NCBI GenBank assembly: GCA_038216465.1
Contig: JBBQQC010000006.1
Location: 1 to 64,000 of the forward strand
From: JACCZX01 sp038216465
Lineage (GTDB): Bacteria; Pseudomonadota; Gammaproteobacteria; Burkholderiales; Burkholderiaceae_F
DNA length: 64,000 nt
Direction of reading: 5' to 3'
The notes beneath the pieces are model-generated. The model saw only the letters and a list, made by a program, of their open reading frames with translations. It did no database searches and was not told where the DNA came from. Of this stretch, positions 50,943-60,040 are shown in pieces (the first letter of the stretch is position 1; every line of letters starts with the position of its first letter). Made by a program: the position numbers and the translations under genes.

Positions 50943-51668
50943 ATGACGCGCCACAAGCCACCCAAAATTCTCGTCGTCGACGACGACGCGAGATTGCGCG
51001 ACCTGCTGCGGCGCTATCTGGGCGATAACGGGTACTCGGTGTTCGTCGCCGACAGCGCCCAGACCATGAACCGCCTATGGCAGCGCGAGCGGTTCGATCT
51101 GATGATTCTCGACTTGATGATGCCCGGCGAAGACGGCTTGTCGATCATGCGCAGGCTGCGCGGCGGCAACGACGTGACCCCGATCATCATGTTGACCGCA
51201 AAAGGCGAGGATGTGGATCGCATTGTCGGCCTCGAAATGGGAGCCGACGACTATCTGCCGAAACCGTTCAATCCGCGGGAGCTGCTGGCGCGTATTACCG
51301 CGGTTCTGCGCCGTCGCGGCCCCGAGGATGCGCCGGGTGCGCCCGCCAGCGAAGCAACGCCAGTGGCCTTCGGCGCCTTCGTGCTCGACCTCTCGACGCG
51401 CACGCTGACCAAGGACGGCAAACCTGTCGACCTGACGACCGGTGAGTTTGCCGTGCTGAAGACTTTTGCGCGTTATCCGCGCGTGCCGCTGTCGCGTGAA
51501 AAGTTGATGGAGATGGCGCGTGGGCGCGAATACGAGGCGTTTGATCGCAGCCTCGACGTGCAGATTTCGCGCCTGCGCAAACTGATCGAACCCGATCCGA
51601 CCAAGCCACGCTATATCCAGACCGTGTGGGGGCTTGGCTACGTTTTCATCCCCGATTCAGAAAGCTAG
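50943..51668 (+). CDS. ompR: OmpR-family response regulator
   Basis: 241-aa regulator with receiver domain (acidic pocket VVDDDAR, phosphoacceptor Asp57 in LMILDLMMPGEDG, Thr in MLTAKG and Lys in LPKPF) and C-terminal winged helix (REKLMEMARG and RSLDVQISRLRKLIEPD). Wording is closest to OmpR. It overlaps or abuts the sensor kinase gene (GTG at 51670, one base after its stop). It is divergent from the DUF3106-1800-1501 set, so it could control that set, but no binding site was recognised. Confidence 0.95.
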   Translation: MTRHKPPKILVVDDDARLRDLLRRYLGDNGYSVFVADSAQTMNRLWQRERFDLMILDLMMPGEDGLSIMRRLRGGNDVTPIIMLTAKGEDVDRIVGLEMGADDYLPKPFNPRELLARITAVLRRRGPEDAPGAPASEATPVAFGAFVLDLSTRTLTKDGKPVDLTTGEFAVLKTFARYPRVPLSREKLMEMARGREYEAFDRSLDVQISRLRKLIEPDPTKPRYIQTVWGLGYVFIPDSES

Positions 51669-51669
51669 G

Positions 51670-52986
51670 GTGCGTTCGCCATCGCTTTTCTGGCGCACCC
51701 TGCTGCTGGTGCTGCTGCTGATCGTCGCCAGCCTGACTGCATGGCTGCAGAGTTATCGCGTGCTCGAACGCGCGCCGCGCGCAGAGACGATCGCGCAGCA
51801 GATCGTTTCGGTCGTCAACATCACGCGTGCGGCGCTGGTCTACGCCGACCCTTTCGTACGTAGCGACCTGCTCGCCGAGCTCGCCGCCAACGAAGGCATC
51901 AGAATCTATCCAGTTGAGCCCGACGACAAGGTCGTGCCGATGCCGGACGGCCCGCTGATCAAGCTGATGGAGCGCGCGATCGTCGGCAAGCTGGGTGCCG
52001 GCACGCGTCTGGCCTCGGAAGTCAACCAAATCACCGGCCTCTGGGTCAGTCTCTCGATCGCCGACGACGAATATTGGGTCTACTTCAGCCGCGATCCGAC
52101 CATTCGTACGTACGGGACTCAATGGATCGGCTGGGCTGCGGTCGCGCTGTTGCTGTCGGTGATCGGAGCGATCTTGATAACGCGCCTGATCAACCGGCCG
52201 CTGGCGCAGCTGTCACGCGCGAGCGCTGAACTGGGCAGCGGGCACGATCCGGCGCCTCTGCCAGAGACTGGTCCGGTCGAGATCCGCACCGTCAACGAAA
52301 GCTTCAACCGGATGGTGACCGACCTCGGCAAGTTAGAGTCGGATCGCGCCGTGCTGCTGGCGGGCATATCGCACGACCTGCGCACACCGCTGTCGCGGCT
52401 GCGACTCGAGCTCGAAATGGCGCACCTGCCCGCCGACCATCGTGCGGCGATGATCGGTGACATCGAACAGATGGACGCGATCGTGCGGCAATTTCTCGAC
52501 TACGCACGCAAGACGCCGCAGACGCCTGCTGCCGAATTCGATCTGAGTGCCGCGGTGTCCGCCGCGGTCCAGCGCACGCGCATCAGCGCCGAAGGCGATG
52601 CCACGGTGCAACTGAACATCCCACCCAACATTCGGGTACGCGGCTTCGCAACCGAAATCGATCGAGCGCTCGATAACCTGATCACCAACGCGCTCCGTTA
52701 CGGCCGCGATCCGGAAACGGGTCAGCTGCACGTAACTATCGCGTTGACCAGCGAGGCAACGGTCGCGACCATCACCGTCGGCGACCACGGCAGGGGCGTG
52801 TCGGGGGATGAGATCGATCGCCTGATGCGGCCCTTTGAGCGCGGCGAGAGCGCACGCTCGGGCATCCCGGGCGCGGGTCTGGGGCTGCCGATCGTGAACC
52901 GCATCGCGCGTATGCATGGCGGGACGCTGCGCCTGTTGCCCAACTTGCCGCGCGGGCTGCGCGCCGAGATGTCTCTGGCGCGCTGA
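51670..52986 (+). CDS. envZ: EnvZ-like sensor histidine kinase
   Basis: 438-aa membrane kinase: first helix (LFWRTLLLVLLLIVASLTAWL), a periplasmic domain of about 110 residues, second helix (WAAVALLLSVIGAILITRLI), HAMP, and the dimerisation box with phospho-His in LAGISHDLRTPLSRLRLELE. The ATP domain has N box (ALDNLITNALRYG), G1 DHGRGVS and G2 GAGLGLPIV. Partner of the adjacent regulator; start GTG 51670. Its stop is 3 bp from the convergent ispF. Confidence 0.94.
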   Translation: MRSPSLFWRTLLLVLLLIVASLTAWLQSYRVLERAPRAETIAQQIVSVVNITRAALVYADPFVRSDLLAELAANEGIRIYPVEPDDKVVPMPDGPLIKLMERAIVGKLGAGTRLASEVNQITGLWVSLSIADDEYWVYFSRDPTIRTYGTQWIGWAAVALLLSVIGAILITRLINRPLAQLSRASAELGSGHDPAPLPETGPVEIRTVNESFNRMVTDLGKLESDRAVLLAGISHDLRTPLSRLRLELEMAHLPADHRAAMIGDIEQMDAIVRQFLDYARKTPQTPAAEFDLSAAVSAAVQRTRISAEGDATVQLNIPPNIRVRGFATEIDRALDNLITNALRYGRDPETGQLHVTIALTSEATVATITVGDHGRGVSGDEIDRLMRPFERGESARSGIPGAGLGLPIVNRIARMHGGTLRLLPNLPRGLRAEMSLAR

Positions 52987-52989
52987 TCC

Positions 52990-53469
52990 TCACTCGCCGG
53001 TCAGAAGAACGACCGCCAGTGCGGCAATCCCTTCGCCGCGTCCGGCGAAGCCGAGCTTTTCGCTGGTCTTGCCTTTCACACTCACCGCCTCCGCTCCGAT
53101 CGCGCACGACGCCGCGATCGTCTGACACATTGCCGGCGCATGCGGTACAATTTTCGGGTGCTCGGCGATCACGGTGGCGTCGATATTCTCGATGCGCCAG
53201 CCCGCGTCTCGTACCCGCTGCGCCACGTCCTGCAGCAACAACCGGCTGTCGGCGTTCCGGTACGCCGCATTGCTGTCGGGAAACAGTTGCCCGATATCCC
53301 CGAGGCCGCTCGCGCCAAGCAGCGCGTCGGTGATCGCGTGCAGCAATACATCGGCGTCGGAGTGGCCGAGCAGTCCGCGCGCGCTGGCGATTTCGACGCC
53401 ACCCAGAATCAGTGCGCGGCCCGGCACCAGCGCGTGCACGTCGAATCCCTGACCAATGCGAATCTTCAA
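52990..53469 (-). CDS. ispF: 2-C-methyl-D-erythritol 2,4-cyclodiphosphate synthase
   Basis: 159-aa zinc enzyme of the MEP isoprenoid route. Metal ligands are D10 and H12 in GFDVHAL and H44 in the GHSDADVLLHAITDA segment; the C-terminal KTSEKLGFAGRGEGIAA is the family end. It makes the precursor of IPP/DMAPP, which feed the hpnCDE squalene genes. It sits 10 bp after ispD on the same strand. Confidence 0.98.
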   Translation of the reverse strand: MKIRIGQGFDVHALVPGRALILGGVEIASARGLLGHSDADVLLHAITDALLGASGLGDIGQLFPDSNAAYRNADSRLLLQDVAQRVRDAGWRIENIDATVIAEHPKIVPHAPAMCQTIAASCAIGAEAVSVKGKTSEKLGFAGRGEGIAALAVVLLTGE

Positions 53470-53479
53470 TGCCGTACTC

Positions 53480-54157
53480 TCATTGCAGGTCAGCCAACAG
53501 GGCGCGTGCGAGTGCCAGATCCTGCTCCGTCGTTATTTTGATGTTGGTCGCCGAGCCGAGCACCAGCTTCGGAAAGTTGCCTTTGCGTTCGATCGCACTC
53601 GCTTCGTCGGTCACGCCGTCGAGGGAGCCCGCAAGCGCGTGACGCAGCGCCGCCACGCGAAACATTTGCGGGGTTTGGGCACACCAGAGCGTATCGCGCT
53701 GAAGGGTCTGCACCACGCGCCCGTCTCGGCCACGTTTCAGCGTATCGGTCATTGGCATGGCGAGCAAGCCTCCGCACTCGTCGTCGCCCACTTCATCGAT
53801 CAGTCGAGTCAGCTCGGCTCGGCCCAGACACGGGCGCGCCGCATCGTGCACGAGCACTCGATCGTCATCGTGCACTTGCGCCGCCAGCGCATTCAATCCG
53901 TTGCGAACGCTGTGCGCGCGCGAGCTGCCTCCGACCGGCAGGAACTCGACTCGCCGCGGATCGATGTCGATCGCTCGCCACTTGTCGTCTGTCGCTAGTA
54001 CCACGACGAAGATCCGATCTATGCGCGGCTCCGCCGCCAACGCAACCATCGAATGCTCGAGCACGGTACGTGCGCCCAGGCTGACGTACTGCTTCGGCAC
54101 GTCGGTGCCGAGCCGCACGCCTGCACCGGCGGCAGGTATCAAGGCTACGTATCGCAC
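53480..54157 (-). CDS. ispD: 2-C-methyl-D-erythritol 4-phosphate cytidylyltransferase
   Basis: 225-aa enzyme making CDP-methylerythritol from MEP and CTP. The N-terminal CTP loop PAAGAGVRLGTDVPKQY, then VLVHDAARPCLG and late TDEASAIE match the family. The start is set at GTG 54155-54157 (giving MRYVALIPAAGAG) because the frame upstream to 54229 is not family sequence; another GTG lies at 54169. It is cotranscribed with ispF. Confidence 0.94.
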   Translation of the reverse strand: MRYVALIPAAGAGVRLGTDVPKQYVSLGARTVLEHSMVALAAEPRIDRIFVVVLATDDKWRAIDIDPRRVEFLPVGGSSRAHSVRNGLNALAAQVHDDDRVLVHDAARPCLGRAELTRLIDEVGDDECGGLLAMPMTDTLKRGRDGRVVQTLQRDTLWCAQTPQMFRVAALRHALAGSLDGVTDEASAIERKGNFPKLVLGSATNIKITTEQDLALARALLADLQ

Positions 54158-54193
54158 TGGAAGTGGCACAGCGGGGTCTGATCTGCTGCTTCG

Positions 54194-54199
54194 TATAAT
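54194..54199 (+). promoter_or_regulatory. Possible -10 element for mfd
   Basis: A perfect TATAAT lies about 50 bp upstream of mfd, in the gap to divergent ispD. No convincing -35 hexamer is seen at 16-18 bp, so the call rests mostly on the -10. Confidence 0.35.
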
Positions 54200-54211
54200 A
54201 ACGAGCGAGTT

Positions 54212-54251
54212 GGCAGCTTGCGGCGACAAGCCCTAGCTGCCGCATTTTTTT
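54212..54251 (+). other. Terminator-like hairpin in the mfd leader
   Basis: ggcagct (54212-54218) can pair with agctgcc (54235-54241); gca and a run of seven T (54245-54251) follow, immediately before the mfd GTG. The loop contains a second, competing 4-bp stem (cttg/caag). It resembles an intrinsic terminator placed inside the leader. Confidence 0.5.
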
Positions 54252-57200
54252 GTGAACCAGGAAGTCTTGACGCACACGCCCGCAGCGGTATTGACGGGCC
54301 CCACGCAGTGGACCTTGCCGTCTGCGGGGAGTCGTTTGGCCCTCGTGCGTCCGCCGGGCTCCGGCGACGCCTGGTTGTTGAGCCAGTTCGCCGCGCAGGC
54401 ACGTCGGGAGCAGCGCCTGGTGGTCGCAATCTCGGCCGATGCACTTGATGCACAGCGGCTGGTCGACGAGATCCGCTACTTCGATCCTTCGCTGGCCGTG
54501 CGCCCGCTGCCGGATTGGGAAACGCTGCCGTACGACACGTTGTCGCCGCATCAGGACCTGGTGTCCGAGCGTCTGGAAACGCTTTACCGGTTAAGCCAGC
54601 CGCAACCCGAAATCGACGTGCTCGTTGTTTCGGCGACCAGCGCGCTCTATCGGCTGTCGCCGGCGCAGTACGTAGCCGGTCACACGTTCTTCTTCAAGCA
54701 AGGCCAGACCATCGACGCCGAGCCGCTGCGCGCCCAGTTGGTGTTTGCCGGCTATCAGCACGTTTCGCAGGTCGTCGCACCCGGCGAGTTCGCGATCCGC
54801 GGTGGGTTGATCGATCTGTTTCCGATGGGCTCGTCACTGCCTTATCGGCTTGATCTGTTCGGCGATCAGCTCGACACGATTCGTGCGTTCGACCCCGACA
54901 CGCAGCGCGGGCTGTATCCGGTGCCCGAGGTGCGGCTGCTGCCGGGCCGCGAATTTCCGATCGATGAAGCGGCGCGGCAGGCGTTTCGTCGTCGCTGGCG
55001 CGAGCGGATCGAAGGGAATCCGAGCCGCTCGAGCGTCTACAAAGATATCGGCACCGGCATTGCGTCGGCCGGAATCGAGTATTACCTGCCGTTGTTCTTC
55101 GACCACACGGCGACGCTGTTCGACTATCTGCCGCCGACCAGTGTGCTGGCACTGCACGGGCCGATCGAAGCGGCGATGGCGCGCTTCTGGAACGAAACCA
55201 GCGAGCGTTATCGCTTCTTGTCGCGCGATGTGACGCGCCCGATCGTGCCGCCCGCAGAACTTTTCCTCAATGCCGAAGGATTTTTTGCGCTGGCGAAGGA
55301 CTATGGGCGCATCTCGCTGGGAGAGGGAACGCATGACGGCTTCGACGCGCTACCCATGCTCGCAGTCGAGCGGCGCGCTGAGGACCCGGTCAGCCGGCTG
55401 CGCGCGTTTGTCGAGGCCTTCGCCGGCAAAGGTACAGACTCGACGCGAGGACGCGTGCTAATCGTCGCCGACTCGCCGGGCCGCCGCGAAACGATCTCGC
55501 AGATGCTGACCGAGTATCGATTGCCGTTTGCCGACAACGCTGACTTCAGCGCGTTCAGCGCGTCCGATGCGGTGATCGGCCTCGGTATTGCGCCGCTGCA
55601 CGAAGGTTTCGTGCTGCGCGGTCCGCGTATCGCCGTCGTCACCGAAACCGAGCTGTATGCAGCCAGCCCGCGCCGGCTGCGCGGCCGGCAGCGCGAGCGC
55701 GCCTCGAACGTCGAGGCGATGATCCGCGATCTGGCGGAGCTGCGCGTCGGTGACCCGGTCGTGCACGTCGAGCACGGCATCGGCCGTTACCTGGGTCTGC
55801 AAAGCATGGATCTGGGCGACGGGCCCACCGAATTCCTGCATCTGGAATACGCGAACCAGACCACGTTGTATGTCCCGGTCGCGCAGCTGCATCTGATCGG
55901 CCGCTATTCCGGCGCCGACCCCGACGCCGCCCCGCTGCATCAACTCGGAAGCGGCGATTGGGACCGCGCCCGACGCAAGGCGGCGAAGCAGGTGCGCGAT
56001 ACCGCAGCCGAGCTGCTCAACCTGTATGCGCTCCGGTCGGCCCGCAAGGGTTATGCATTCGAATTCAAGCAGCACGATGTCGAAGCGTTTGCCGAGGGCT
56101 TTCCATTTGAGGAAACCCCCGATCAGCAAGCCGCGATCGAAGCGGTGCTGAAAGACATGAGCGCCGGTTTTCCGATGGACCGATTAATCTGCGGTGACGT
56201 CGGATTCGGCAAGACCGAAGTCGCGCTGCGTGCGGCGTTTGCCGCCGTGGCCGACGGCAAGCAGGTTGCCGTGTTATGCCCGACAACGTTGCTGGCCGAA
56301 CAGCACATGCAGACGTTTCGCGATCGGTTCGCCGACTGGCCGGTCAACATCGCCGAGCTGTCGCGCTTCCGCTCGAGCAAGGAGGTTGCGCAGTCGGTTG
56401 CAGGCATCAACGCCGGCACGATCGACATCGTGATCGGGACGCACCGGCTGCTGACCGAATCGATCAACTTCGAGCGACTCGGGCTGGTAATTATCGACGA
56501 AGAGCATCGCTTCGGAGTACGGCAGAAAGAGCGGCTGAAGGCGCTGCGCGCCGAGGTCGACGTACTGACGCTGACCGCAACGCCGATTCCACGCACGCTG
56601 GCGATGTCGCTCGAGGGTATCCGCGAGTTTTCGGTGATTGCCACCGCGCCGCAGCGCCGGCTGGCGATCAAGACGTTCGTGCGCAAGGAAAGCCCTTCGC
56701 TGATTCGCGAAGCCGTGTTGCGCGAATTGAAGCGTGGCGGGCAGGTGTACTTCCTGCACAACGAGGTCGAAACGATCGACAACCGCCGTGCGCGGCTGGC
56801 CGAACTGTTGCCCGAGGCACGGATCGAGATCGCGCACGGTCAGATGCCCGAGCGCGATCTCGAACGAGCGATGCGCGATTTTTATCAGCAGCGCTTCAAC
56901 CTGCTGTTGTGTACGACGATCATCGAGACCGGCATCGACGTGCCGACCGCGAACACAATCATCATTCATCGCGCCGACAAATTCGGCCTGGCACAGTTGC
57001 ATCAATTGCGCGGCCGCGTCGGACGCTCGCATCACCAGGCGTACGCGTACCTGATGGTGCCCGACGCCGGCGGCCTGACGAAGAACGCGGAAAAGCGGCT
57101 CGAAGCGATCCAGAACCTCGAAGAGCTTGGCAGCGGCTTCTATCTGGCCATGCACGATCTCGAAATCCGGGGCGCCGGCGAAGTCCTCGGCGAGAGCCAA

Positions 57201-57743
57201 AGCGGCAACATGCAGGAAGTCGGATTTGATCTGTACACGCAGATGCTGAACGCGGCCGTACGCGCATTGCGGTCAGGTCGCGAGCCCGATCTGCTGGCGC
57301 CGCTGCAGGTTGTCACCGAAATCAACCTGCATGTGCCCGCGCTGCTGCCAACCAACTACGTCAACGACGTCCACCAGCGGCTGTCGATGTACAAGAAACT
57401 CGCCTCGGCCGACAGCGAAGACGAGTTGATCGGGCGCCAGGAAGAATTGGTCGACCGCTATGGCAAGCTGCCCGACGCCGCCAGGGCGTTGATCGAAACG
57501 CATCGGCTGCGGCTAAGTGCGGAAAAACTCGGCGTCAAGAAGATCGACGCGTCGGCCGACGTGATCGTAATGCAGTTCATCCGCGACCCGCCATTCGATA
57601 CCGCTAAGCTGATCCAGCTAATGCAGCGCTCGAAGTCGATGCGCCTTGCCGGCCCGGAGCGGCTTCGCATCGAAGAAAAAACCGCCAATCTCGAAGCGCG
57701 CCTGCAACGGCTGCGCGACGTCTTCAAGGCGATCGGTCAATGA
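54252..57743 (+). CDS. mfd: Transcription-repair coupling factor Mfd
   Basis: 1163-aa translocase that removes stalled RNA polymerase and recruits UvrA. Parts in order: UvrB-like domains (LVRPPGSGDAWLLSQF, then PDWETLPYDTLSPHQDLVSERL), RNA-polymerase-interaction domain near residues 490-560 (VVHVEHGIGRYLGL, YVPVAQLHLIGRY), RecG-like helicase with Walker A CGDVGFGKTEVALRAA and DEEH box IIDEEHRFGVRQ, the TRG motif region (LHQLRGRVGRSHHQAYAYL) and the C-terminal TRCF domain. The start is GTG 54252 with no ribosome site; TTG 54267, with AGGA upstream, may be the true start. It ends one base before the convergent peptidase gene. Confidence 0.96.
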   Translation: MNQEVLTHTPAAVLTGPTQWTLPSAGSRLALVRPPGSGDAWLLSQFAAQARREQRLVVAISADALDAQRLVDEIRYFDPSLAVRPLPDWETLPYDTLSPHQDLVSERLETLYRLSQPQPEIDVLVVSATSALYRLSPAQYVAGHTFFFKQGQTIDAEPLRAQLVFAGYQHVSQVVAPGEFAIRGGLIDLFPMGSSLPYRLDLFGDQLDTIRAFDPDTQRGLYPVPEVRLLPGREFPIDEAARQAFRRRWRERIEGNPSRSSVYKDIGTGIASAGIEYYLPLFFDHTATLFDYLPPTSVLALHGPIEAAMARFWNETSERYRFLSRDVTRPIVPPAELFLNAEGFFALAKDYGRISLGEGTHDGFDALPMLAVERRAEDPVSRLRAFVEAFAGKGTDSTRGRVLIVADSPGRRETISQMLTEYRLPFADNADFSAFSASDAVIGLGIAPLHEGFVLRGPRIAVVTETELYAASPRRLRGRQRERASNVEAMIRDLAELRVGDPVVHVEHGIGRYLGLQSMDLGDGPTEFLHLEYANQTTLYVPVAQLHLIGRYSGADPDAAPLHQLGSGDWDRARRKAAKQVRDTAAELLNLYALRSARKGYAFEFKQHDVEAFAEGFPFEETPDQQAAIEAVLKDMSAGFPMDRLICGDVGFGKTEVALRAAFAAVADGKQVAVLCPTTLLAEQHMQTFRDRFADWPVNIAELSRFRSSKEVAQSVAGINAGTIDIVIGTHRLLTESINFERLGLVIIDEEHRFGVRQKERLKALRAEVDVLTLTATPIPRTLAMSLEGIREFSVIATAPQRRLAIKTFVRKESPSLIREAVLRELKRGGQVYFLHNEVETIDNRRARLAELLPEARIEIAHGQMPERDLERAMRDFYQQRFNLLLCTTIIETGIDVPTANTIIIHRADKFGLAQLHQLRGRVGRSHHQAYAYLMVPDAGGLTKNAEKRLEAIQNLEELGSGFYLAMHDLEIRGAGEVLGESQSGNMQEVGFDLYTQMLNAAVRALRSGREPDLLAPLQVVTEINLHVPALLPTNYVNDVHQRLSMYKKLASADSEDELIGRQEELVDRYGKLPDAARALIETHRLRLSAEKLGVKKIDASADVIVMQFIRDPPFDTAKLIQLMQRSKSMRLAGPERLRIEEKTANLEARLQRLRDVFKAIGQ

Positions 57744-57744
57744 T

Positions 57745-59955
57745 TCACTTGGCAGCCGTCGTTGGTTGATAACCCTCCACCCCCATCTGCCACAAGAAGA
57801 ACGTGAAGATGTCCGCCCGCTGCTGAAGCTGCTGAGCTTTGGTGCTGCCGATGCCGTGGCCGGCGTCGAAGTCCAACCGCAGCAACACCGGAGCGCCGCC
57901 ACCGGCCAAGCCGGCCTGCGCGGCCATCAATCTCGCTGCGGTCTTCGTGCTGTGCCACACCTCGACGCGCGGATCGTTCACACCGTGCACGAGCAGGACG
58001 GCCGGATACTTCTTGCCGTCGACGATCTGGTGATACGTGCTCATCGCCAATAATGCGCGAAAACCCGCCTCGCTCTTGCGCGTGCCGAATTCCGGAATAT
58101 TGGGCACCCCATTGGGCGTGATCTCGGCGCGCACCGCGTCGAGAACGCCGACCGCGGGCACCGCGGCGACGAACAGGTCGGGCCGTTCGGTCATCGCCCG
58201 GCCGACCAAAATGCCGCCGGCACTACCGCCGAGAATGCCGAGCCGATCCGGGCTGGTCCACTTCTGCGCGATCAGCCACTCCGCGCACGCGATGAAGTCC
58301 TTCCACGTATTTGGCTTGGTGGCCTGAAAGCCGCCCTTGTACCACTCCTGCCCATAAACGCCGCTGCCGCGCGGGTTTGCGATTGCGTAGACGCCGCCGG
58401 CATCAAGCCACGCCAGGCGACTCACGCTGTAGAACGGCTCTTCGGTGATCCCATAGCTCGCGTAGCCGTACAGGATCGTAGGATTGCGGCCGTTAAGTGG
58501 CGCGCCGCGCTTGTGAATGATCGACATCGGCACCATCGCGCCGTCGTGGCTCTTGACCTTGACTTCGGTAGCGACAATATCGGCCGGTGCATCGAACGGT
58601 CCTTCGGGCTGCAGGCCCGAGTTACGCACGCTGCCGTCCGCGTTAACCAGGTAAATCTGGCGTGCGCGATTCCAGCTCTGCAAATCGAGCACCAGGCCCG
58701 GGAATCGCGGGTCGGCGGATCCGAGTGCGCCCTCGTCGCCGTTCAACTGGAACGAACCCTCGACCGGCAGCTTGACCTCGACGACTTCGCCCGCGCGCGC
58801 ATGCGAGCGCTTGAACAATCGCTTGATGTTGCCGTCGCGGACCTCGATGTACAGCGCGTCGGCGGCCGCGGTGACCCCCGTCACCACCCGGTCGCTTTGC
58901 GGCACCAGCAATTGCGCCTTGGAGAGGCCGGGATTCTTCAGATCGATGCGCAGCACCTGCGAGCGCGGCGCGTCTTTGTGTGAAAGCACGCTGAGTGTGT
59001 CTTTGAAGTACGCCACGCCGGTAACTTCGTCACGCGGATCAATGACGCGGCGCCATTTCGGCTTGCCGGCGAGCACCCCGGCTGCAGGCGCGACGAATAG
59101 TGTGATCTCGCGCTGCGTGCCGTTGAATACATATCCGAGCGCCCAGCGCCCGTCGTGCGTTATGCCGACGATCGGGATTTCGGCCGGACCGATATCGACG
59201 CCGGCTACGCCGAGACCGAATACCGGCACTGCGCTCGCAATGTCGGCGCCTCGCTTGAGCATCAGTACCTGGCTCTTCTGGTACTTCTCAGTGGCGGGCA
59301 TTCCCGGCTTCACCTCCTGCAACCGATTGAAGAAGATCGTGCGAGAGTCAGGCGAAAAATTTACGCCGGCAAAATCCGCACGGTCGATCGGTTTTCCAAC
59401 CTCCGTACCAGTGTGCGTGTCCAGCACGTGCAGCACTGCGGCTTCCGATCCCTGCGCCGACAGGCCATAGGCAACGAACGCACCCCCCGGCGCAGTGGCG
59501 TAGTAGTTGATCGCGTGCGGCTTGCCGGTGAGCTTCTCGACCGCTTCCGGATCGACAAGCACGCGATCATTGCCGCGCAGGCCCTGGCGCATCAACAGCT
59601 TGAACTGATTCTCGGCAGCGCCGCGCCGCTCCAGAAACCAGCGGTCACCCGTTTCGCGCGCCACTTGTGTCACGCGCGAAGGCACGGCGTCCTCGTACTT
59701 GACGATTCGTTCGAACATCGCCTGCCGGCCCGGGATTCGCGCGAGCAACGACATCGTGTTATCGCTCTGCGACTTCATCCACGCTGCGACTTCGGGCGAC
59801 TTGACCTCTTCCAGCCAGCGATACGGATCGGGCACTTCGGTGCCGAAGAAAGTTTCGCTGGCCGGGCGCGCAGCCGGCGCCGCTGCGGGGGCTTGGCCCG
59901 CCGCGCCAAGGCTGGTCGCACCAAGCACCAAGCTCAACAACAGTATTCGAATCAC
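57745..59955 (-). CDS. Exported prolyl oligopeptidase family serine peptidase (S9A)
   Basis: 736 aa. GTG 59953-59955 is chosen for an excellent GGAGG ribosome site 6 nt upstream and a signal peptide (MIRILLLSLVLGATSLGAAG); the open frame continues much further upstream but is not family sequence. An N-terminal seven-blade propeller (PDPYRWLEEVKSPEV start) is followed by the alpha/beta hydrolase with catalytic Ser in GGSAGGILVG, Asp in NDPRVEVWHS and His in DAGHGIGS. It cleaves short peptides after proline or related residues in the periplasm. Divergent from serB, convergent with mfd. Confidence 0.95.
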   Translation of the reverse strand: MIRILLLSLVLGATSLGAAGQAPAAAPAARPASETFFGTEVPDPYRWLEEVKSPEVAAWMKSQSDNTMSLLARIPGRQAMFERIVKYEDAVPSRVTQVARETGDRWFLERRGAAENQFKLLMRQGLRGNDRVLVDPEAVEKLTGKPHAINYYATAPGGAFVAYGLSAQGSEAAVLHVLDTHTGTEVGKPIDRADFAGVNFSPDSRTIFFNRLQEVKPGMPATEKYQKSQVLMLKRGADIASAVPVFGLGVAGVDIGPAEIPIVGITHDGRWALGYVFNGTQREITLFVAPAAGVLAGKPKWRRVIDPRDEVTGVAYFKDTLSVLSHKDAPRSQVLRIDLKNPGLSKAQLLVPQSDRVVTGVTAAADALYIEVRDGNIKRLFKRSHARAGEVVEVKLPVEGSFQLNGDEGALGSADPRFPGLVLDLQSWNRARQIYLVNADGSVRNSGLQPEGPFDAPADIVATEVKVKSHDGAMVPMSIIHKRGAPLNGRNPTILYGYASYGITEEPFYSVSRLAWLDAGGVYAIANPRGSGVYGQEWYKGGFQATKPNTWKDFIACAEWLIAQKWTSPDRLGILGGSAGGILVGRAMTERPDLFVAAVPAVGVLDAVRAEITPNGVPNIPEFGTRKSEAGFRALLAMSTYHQIVDGKKYPAVLLVHGVNDPRVEVWHSTKTAARLMAAQAGLAGGGAPVLLRLDFDAGHGIGSTKAQQLQQRADIFTFFLWQMGVEGYQPTTAAK

Positions 59956-60040
59956 GGAAGCCTCCGTATATCTACGCGACGCGCAGGTTAGCGCAAGAGC
60001 CCGCTCAGTTGAAACGGACCGCCAATCTAAACTTCGCGCG

